Notes under the pieces: model-generated
Databases searched by the model: none
What the model saw: only the letters and a program-made list of their open reading frames with translations
Told to the model about the DNA's origin: nothing
Shown here: positions 58,885-64,000 of the stretch, one piece after another
Position numbering within the stretch: position 1 is the first letter of the stretch
Layout: the number at the start of each line of letters is the position of its first letter
Translations under genes and position numbers: made by a program
DNA from: Cubamyces lactineus
Lineage: Eukaryota; Basidiomycota; Agaricomycetes; Polyporales; Polyporaceae
DNA length: 64,000 nucleotides
Assembly: GCA_022376465.1 (NCBI GenBank)
Contig: JACDTU010000005.1
Location: 1,906,308 to 1,970,307, forward strand
Direction of reading: 5' to 3'

Positions 58885-60926
58885 ATGTCTTCAGCGATTC
58901 CCGTATGTTGTCCTACGATGTCAACAGCGTGTATGATATGCTAATTTGCCTGAAATTCAGACACGCCGTGTGACGCGGGCTGCCGCCGGTCGCACTGGTG
59001 TACTCCGAGACAAGGAGAACGCGACAGCTCGTCAAGGTCGTACCGCAGCGTCCCGCGCGAAACCCCCTTCCTCTCAGTCCGCCGCAGATAAACCCGAGAA
59101 TGCGAAGCCACCAGGGCTATCGCGCGCGACGTCGTCAACTGCAGCCACAAGGGCTAAGTCGGTTGGTGTGGCTACGTCCCAAGTTGATCCTGCCGCCCAA
59201 GGCAAGCGCAAGCGCGCAGCCCTCGGTGAGGTCCCGAAACCTCCAGAGAACAAGGCGAAAGTTCTCCATGCTGGCGTGGTGCCGACCGACCCGAAGGGTA
59301 AGGAGCGTGTCAAGGAGATTAAGGAGAAGTTTGAGGGCGTCGTGCTTAAGCAGACGACTACCACGACTACCGTCCGGAAACCTCTCCGCACCGTAGTCGA
59401 CTCGACCTCGACCACGTCGGTGGCGACCACGCGTCGAACTCGAAGCACGACCACTGCCCCCTCACAACCTCAAGCTGGACAGTCCCACCAACTAGAGGTG
59501 TTGCGAGAGGATGACGAAGACGCTATGGCCGTTGACCCCCAACCCCCCGCCCCCGTTCCCTCACCAAAACGGTTTGTCGCTGCTCGTGAGGCTGTGCGAA
59601 CCGGTGTCCCCGCGTCGACACGAGTGCCTCGACGGATACCATCGCGCTCAGCAAAACAGGAGGAGGATGAAGAGGAAGTGAATCGCGCATACAAGAAGAG
59701 GCGCACATCATCGGACATACCGGATGTGGCGGCGTTGCACGACGCCGAGGTCGAGGAAGCAGTGATACCCAAGGAGGACGCGGAAGTGGATGACGAAGTA
59801 GATCCAAATGGCGACCAGTGGGACGATCTAGATGCGGAGGATGCGGATGACCCGCTCATGGTAAGCGAGTATGTGGTCGAGATTTTCGAGTATCTCAAGG
59901 AAGTTGAGGTACGTCCCAGTTCCGTCTACTGCGCTCATGCAACTGACTCTCCTTCAGCAAACCACCATGCCTAACCCGAACTACATGGTGAACCAAAAGG
60001 ATCTCGCATGGAAGATGCGCGGCATCCTAACCGACTGGCTGATTCAAGTCCACTCGCGCTTCCGTCTCCTTCCTGAGACACTCTTCCTATGCGTCAACAT
60101 CATCGATCGCTTCCTATCGGCACGTGTCGTCTCACTCGCGAAGCTTCAGCTCGTTGGGATCACATGTATGTTCATTGCGGCCAAGGTCGAGGAGATCGTT
60201 GCGCCGTCTGCAAGCAATTTCTTGTACTGTGCCGACTCGTCCTACACGGAGGCGGAGATCTTGCAGGCCGAGCGCTATGTTCTCAAGACTATTGACTGGA
60301 ACTTGAGCTATCCCAACCCCATCCACTTCCTGCGTCGCATCAGCAAAGCCGACGACTACAACGTTCAAGTGCGCACGATCGGCAAGTACCTGCTGGAGAT
60401 ACAATGCTTGGAGTGGCGCCTTATTGCAGCGCCGCCCTCTTTGCTTGCTGCTGCTTCTATCTGGCTGGCGCGTCTCATCCTGGGCTTCTCTGACTGGGTA
60501 AGACCGTATTGTGAACTTACGTACTCTGTTTTCGCTGACCTCCTTCCAGACTCCTAATCTGGCCCACTACTCTTCGTACCGTGAAAGAGACATCATCCCT
60601 ACGGCCAACTTGATGTTGAACTACATCTTGAAACCAGTCAGGCACCAGTCGTTCTACAAGAAATACGCGTCAAAGAAGTTCCTTAAGGTCAATGTTTTAC
60701 CAATCGGTCACGATCGGATCTTAACGTCCCTCTTTTGTAGGCTAGCGTCTTCGTGCGCGACTGGGCACTTGAGCGGTGGGAGGAAGGCACGCAGGTTGAT
60801 CTCCAGGCCGAACTTCCCGCCCTCAAACAGATCATCAAAGAGCAACGTGCCCTGGAGGAAGCGGCCTTTGCTGCGCAGGCGAATGGTGCTGGAGAGAGCG
60901 ACGGCGAGGTCTTCCAGGAGCGATGA
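58885..60926 (+). CDS. B-type (mitotic) cyclin
   Basis: Regulatory subunit of the mitotic Cdk1 kinase. A tiny first exon (MSSAIP, 58885-58902) is spliced across 58903-58960 to TRRVTRAAAG. The N-terminal region carries a KEN box (LRDKENAT) and a likely destruction box (RAALGEVPK), as expected for APC/C-mediated destruction, plus an acidic stretch. The cyclin fold starts at VSEYVVEIFEYLKEVE and continues QTTMPNPNYMVNQ, WKMRGILTDWLIQVHSRFRL, LFLCVNIIDRFLSARVV, LVGITCMFIAAKVEEIVAP and the second box (RYVLKTIDWNLSYPNPIHFL, LLEIQCLEWRLIAAPPSLLA, SFYKKYASKKFLK). A last intron (about 60690-60740) leads to ASVFVRDWALERWEEGTQVD; TGA at 60924-60926. Confidence 0.93.
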
Positions 60927-61801
60927 AAGCCTTACCGACGCTGCTTGGGCACCTCTCATCAATGGCGCATCTGAACATCCGCATCCGCATTCCTGCTCTA
61001 CATGTTCCCTCTTCGTCATCTCAGCGCTGTCTTGCCTAGTCGTGAACTCCTGTCACAGTCCGGACGCTCAGCTCGACCTCATGCCAACACTCTGCATACC
61101 CACGATGTTTATTGTTTTCTATCCCCCGCTGCGATACCTCCCTTCAAACACACTCTGCTCCCTGTGCCATAGCCTCATCATTATCCTTACCTACACCTCC
61201 TGCCTGTCGTCCAGCGCAAGCCGCCCTTCGCCCTCGTCTCACCTTACCGGTCATTTCCGCTCGCACTCCCTACATCCATGTCCATGCCCGCCCTGTATCT
61301 ATCTATCGGCCGCTCCGCCCTCCCATCCGACGCGCTAGATGCACAGTAGTAGTACACAGTCCTCCGCTCGCCTCTTCTCATGCTAGTTAGGTAGGTACCA
61401 CTTCCATACCGCCCACGCACGTCCATTCGCCACCGAGACAGGCCTCGGTAGCACCAGCATCAGTACTTATGTCTTCCCCGGGTCGCCGGGAGCCGCATGT
61501 CTACCATCTGTGTTTCTTGCTTTGTACTTTACGATAATTGCGCGTCGCGTCGCGCAGCAAGTTCAGAATGCAATACAATGTTATGGAAGTTATGCTAGGG
61601 AATGCGCGCAGGGGTTAGCTTGGATAGCCCTATCCACGGATATCTGCGGAAAACATCCGGTGGAGATGCATCCATTCCACAACAGATGCATCCGTTTTAG
61701 CTCGGATAATTCCCACACCGCACAGGTCACATCTGGTCACCTAGATGTAACGCAAGAGTCACCAGGTTGCGCAAGTCGCGCAAGTCGCGCGACGTGCAAC
61801 G
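60927..61801. other. Intergenic region left of element 3
   Basis: 3' UTR of the cyclin gene and spacer. Just before the LTR lies a short run of GCAAGTCGC-like repeats (about 61769-61790). No gene recognised. Confidence 0.5.
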
Positions 61802-62144
61802 TGTAACGGTGGAGCCGTTACACGAGCCTCACGACCTTGGTTCCTGCGATGTCCCGTTTAGGGAATGCTTGCTTGTACTTGTTTGTATGCTCACGCTCAC
61901 TGCTGTAGTCTCGATTAGCGTACGGTACACTCCGCGCCACAGTCATCATGGCCAGTACGATCGACACATATACCTTGGCCCGCGCCGTCCTGTACCCTCG
62001 TCGAACCAACGCCGTTCCTTCACGCATCCGCTCTAGCTTTCGTCTGAACCTCGCCCTTGCTTCCGTGTGCCTGAACTTGACTCCCTTCGTAACGTGCTCG
62101 CTCTCAAGACTCGCCTCGCCTCGTCCTCGACGCGTGCCGTTACA
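61802..62144 (+). repeat. Element 3 5' LTR (single copy visible)
   Basis: Starts TGTAACGG and ends CCGTTACA, an 8-bp terminal inverted repeat; 343 bp. A TATA-like CATATACC lies at about 61967-61974, and the segment matching the primer-binding site begins at 62000. The end is supported by the primer-binding site 2 nt downstream. Confidence 0.72.
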
Positions 62145-62146
62145 GT

Positions 62147-62156
62147 TTGGTTCGAC
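62147..62156 (+). promoter_or_regulatory. Element 3 self-priming primer-binding site
   Basis: TTGGTTCGAC is the reverse complement of GTCGAACCAA at 62000-62009 within the LTR, about 31 nt after the TATA-like motif. The 2-nt offset from the LTR end equals that in elements 1 and 2. Confidence 0.68.
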
Positions 62157-62230
62157 CGCCAAAACCCCTATCCTAGTCTCTCGTATTCTACCCTCCATTC
62201 GCTGAAGTCAGGCTCGTTTGAGCCTGACCG

Positions 62231-62319
62231 GTAACTAGTTCAATACTCGACTTGTTTTCGGGCGTGCAAGCGCTCTAGTGTATACTAACTCTATCAGTTC
62301 TACTGTATGGCTTTTGCAG
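62231..62319 (+). other. Candidate leader intron of element 3
   Basis: gtaact donor, perfect branch sequence TACTAAC near 62283, and ttttgcag acceptor; 89 nt. Removing it would delete the first ATG of the leader (62306). Splicing is inferred only from sequence signals. Confidence 0.45.
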
Positions 62320-62408
62320 GTTCCCTCGACACTTCCGCAATGGAGTCCTAGGGTGAGCCGTTGTCTGGAGACCAGTCTACTGGCCCAGTAGCGTCCTCGA
62401 CGGATGCG

Positions 62409-63488
62409 ATGGACAACCACTCTTCTCCAGGCACCGGTGCGGTCCCACAAGAGAACCCCGCGCCTCCTGAGGCAGTTGACCCCGACGTTATGGGCATGCG
62501 GCAGCTCCTAGAGTCTGTCGTTGCCATTGGTCGGTCGTCACTGACTATGCAGGAGATGCAACGGGTCCAGGGCCGTGCTCTTGAGCTCATAAATCAACGG
62601 CTCGAGAGCACCACGTTCAACCCATGGACGTCAACGCCGGCATCCATCGCTTCTAGCGGCAACGTCAAAGCCCCTGACCCCCGCAAGTTCACCGGCAAGG
62701 CCTCGGAGGTTGAGCCGTTCCTTCGGGAGGTCGAAGCGGTTGTTTCGCTTCAGCCAGGGCTACGTACGGATACAGCTAAGTGTACTTATTTCTCATTGTT
62801 TCTCGGCGATGGCAGCCCGCAGTCGTGGTTCTCAGCGCTGCGTATTAACAAGCCTGGCCTGTTGCACAACTGGTCAGGGCTCGTTGCTGAGTTCCGGAAG
62901 TGTTTTGAGGATCCAGACCTCATCACCAAGTACTTGCATAAGCTTGAGAACCTCACGCAGACGGGCTCGGCGGCTGCCTACGCCAACCAGTTCGAGGAGT
63001 ATCTGAGCTACCTCGACTGGACGCCCAAGATGGCGATTACGCAGTTCGACCGTGGCTTGAAGCCAGAACTGCTACTCACGCTTGTCACTAAAGACCGTCC
63101 TGCCACTCTGACGGAGTGGATCCCGATCGTTGTTGATGCAGATAACAAGCTTCACAACCTTCAGGTGGAGGCTAAGCGACGTGGCAAACAGCCATCCAAG
63201 GCGTCGCAGCAGTCCACCCACCCTACTGATCGCTCTTCATCTCGCACAGTCCCAACCTCTACTACCACGGCACCCTCCGCCACCACGTCAGGCTCCAACG
63301 ATGTGGTCCCGATGGAGGTTGATGCAATCAAGCACGGCAAGGTGACACCTGCCGAACGCGAGCGTCGCCGCAAGGAAGGCTTATGCTTCTATTGCGGCCA
63401 AGGTAAGCATCACATTTCCGACTGTCCGAACATGTCCGAGTCTGCGAAGAAGAACCGCAAGGCTGCTCCCACCTCGGGAAAAGCCTAG
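62409..63488 (+). CDS. Element 3 Gag
   Basis: Gag of about 359 residues from ATG 62409 (MDNHSSPGTGAVPQENPAPP). Capsid region: FTGKASEVEPFLREVEAVVS, YFSLFLGDGSPQSWFSALRI, WSGLVAEFRKCFEDPDLITK and YANQFEEYLSYLDWTPKMAI. Nucleocapsid knuckle CFYCGQGKHHISDC (CX2CX4HX4C), then a Lys/Ser-rich end. TAG at 63486-63488 directly after the slippery site. A four-codon open frame (ATG at 62340) and an out-of-frame ATG at 62404 precede it, so the start is not certain; the frame is open from 62352. Confidence 0.85.
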   Translation: MDNHSSPGTGAVPQENPAPPEAVDPDVMGMRQLLESVVAIGRSSLTMQEMQRVQGRALELINQRLESTTFNPWTSTPASIASSGNVKAPDPRKFTGKASEVEPFLREVEAVVSLQPGLRTDTAKCTYFSLFLGDGSPQSWFSALRINKPGLLHNWSGLVAEFRKCFEDPDLITKYLHKLENLTQTGSAAAYANQFEEYLSYLDWTPKMAITQFDRGLKPELLLTLVTKDRPATLTEWIPIVVDADNKLHNLQVEAKRRGKQPSKASQQSTHPTDRSSSRTVPTSTTTAPSATTSGSNDVVPMEVDAIKHGKVTPAERERRRKEGLCFYCGQGKHHISDCPNMSESAKKNRKAAPTSGKA

Positions 63489-63522
63489 CCGGGGACTCTG
63501 AAGCAGTCCCAGAGCCCCCGGC
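63476..63522 (+). promoter_or_regulatory. Element 3 -1 ribosomal frameshift cassette
   Basis: Slippery heptamer GGGAAAA (63476-63482) read G GGA AAA, one codon before the gag stop. After a 5-nt spacer there is a strong stem: GCCGGGG-A-CTCTG (63488-63500) pairs with CAGAG-C-CCCCGGC (63510-63522), 12 pairs with one A/C mismatch and a 9-nt loop AAGCAGTCC. The -1 frame is open to the window end. Confidence 0.85.
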
Positions 63523-64000
63523 ACCACAAGGGACTCAGGCACCCGCGCCCGGGGCTCCGTCTCATGTCCGTCTAAATAACGGCGTGTGGACTCCAAGGCC
63601 TGCTGGTGCTCCTCGATATCGTCTCTCGACTCACGTACATGCTTCACAGTCTTCCTCTGATCATTTTTTCCTTTCTATCTCTTTGGAATTTCCTAACCGA
63701 AAACCCATCCGCACGTACGCTCTTGTGGACTGCGGAGCGACTGCATCTTGTATTTCCTTGTCTTTTGCTAACCGTTACGGACTTCCTCGTCGTCTCAAGG
63801 ACGAGCCTGTACCAATATCAGCAGTGGACGACCGCCCGATCGTGACGGGCCTGGTCACCCACGACGTCATCACAGCCCTTCGACTCCAAAACCATGCGGA
63901 GATGATTGCCCTCGGCATCGTCTCTGTTCCGTACCCAGTTATCCTAGGTATGGATTGGCTTCAACGTCACAACCCAAGCATCGACTGGGCGAAGCGTCAA
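63482..64000 (+). CDS. Element 3 Pol, N-terminal part (aspartic protease), partial
   Basis: Open in the -1 frame relative to gag and continuing beyond the window. After a Pro-rich linker the protease appears: RTYALVDCGATASCISLSFA, then DDRPIVTGLVTHDV and VILGMDWLQRHNPSIDWAK. The catalytic Asp is present but the usual D-[ST]-G reads D-C-G. RT and later domains are outside the window. Confidence 0.88.

Larger units (their letters stand above)
61802..64000 (+). mobile_element. Element 3: Ty3/Gypsy retrotransposon, 5' part, runs off window
   Basis: 5' LTR, primer-binding site, leader with candidate intron, gag and the beginning of pol. The 3' part and second LTR lie beyond 64000, so target duplication and LTR identity cannot be tested here. 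Its Gag and protease are clearly different from those of elements 1 and 2. Confidence 0.88.

Noticed and set aside
62141..62165. tRNA-like GGTTCGA T-loop motif near the element 3 LTR end
   Set aside because: No tRNA cloverleaf can be built around it; the match is explained by self-priming complementarity with the LTR.

Overview
This window is nuclear DNA of a filamentous basidiomycete, most likely a wood-decay agaricomycete. The evidence is many short GT-AG introns (mostly 50-65 nt), a GH5 endoglucanase and two GH1 beta-glucosidases, F-box proteins of the agaricomycete type, and chromodomain Ty3/Gypsy retrotransposons. No prokaryotic features, CRISPR arrays, rRNAs or convincing tRNAs were found.

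Layout. 1-7842: 3' part of a GH5 endoglucanase, a tandem pair of secreted S1/P1 zinc nucleases, and an unrecognised Ser/Asp-rich protein. 8220-18948: the COP9 signalosome isopeptidase CSN5 (-), a divergent mitochondrial oxidoreductase-like protein, a tandem pair of intracellular GH1 beta-glucosidases, and an ABC-F ATPase. 19503-23806: ribosomal protein eL20 with a 5'UTR intron, an F-box protein, and a small unknown protein (-). 24230-41212: a nested retrotransposon complex. 43373-53808: a coiled-coil/His-rich protein (-), a DJ-1/PfpI protein, a zinc/F-box protein (-), and two related coiled-coil proteins (-). 54501-60926: mitochondrial isoleucyl-tRNA synthetase (-), divergent from a B-type cyclin. 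61802-64000: the 5' part of a third retrotransposon, running off the window.

The retrotransposon complex can be dissected exactly. Element 1 (minus strand, 24230-41212, target duplication ACTTG) has two 416-bp LTRs that read identically. Element 2 (plus strand, 26172-35495, target duplication ATGTG, two 542-bp LTRs that read identically) landed in the chromodomain codons of element 1. A solo LTR of the element-1 family (27683-28099, target duplication GACGT) then landed in the gag gene of element 2.

The most interesting biology is the expression logic of these elements. (a) All three (1, 2 and the partial element 3) have a primer-binding site 2 nt inside the LTR that is complementary over 10-12 nt to the predicted first bases of their own transcript, which points to Tf1-type self-priming. 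(b) All three have a slippery heptamer at the gag end (GGGTTTT, GGGTTTT, GGGAAAA), a 5-8 nt spacer and a stem with a 9-nt loop, with pol in the -1 frame. (c) Elements 1 and 2 have long leaders with no ATG in any frame that nevertheless hold long open frames; in element 2 that frame ends in an ATGA overlap with gag. (d) Element 1 carries, after pol, three tightly packed ORFs with stop-to-start gaps of 6, 5 and 1 nt: two single-membrane-span microproteins and a 344-residue protein ending in two zinc knuckles. Element 2 carries a different post-pol ORF of 430 codons. Such operon-like packing is unusual for a eukaryotic retroelement.
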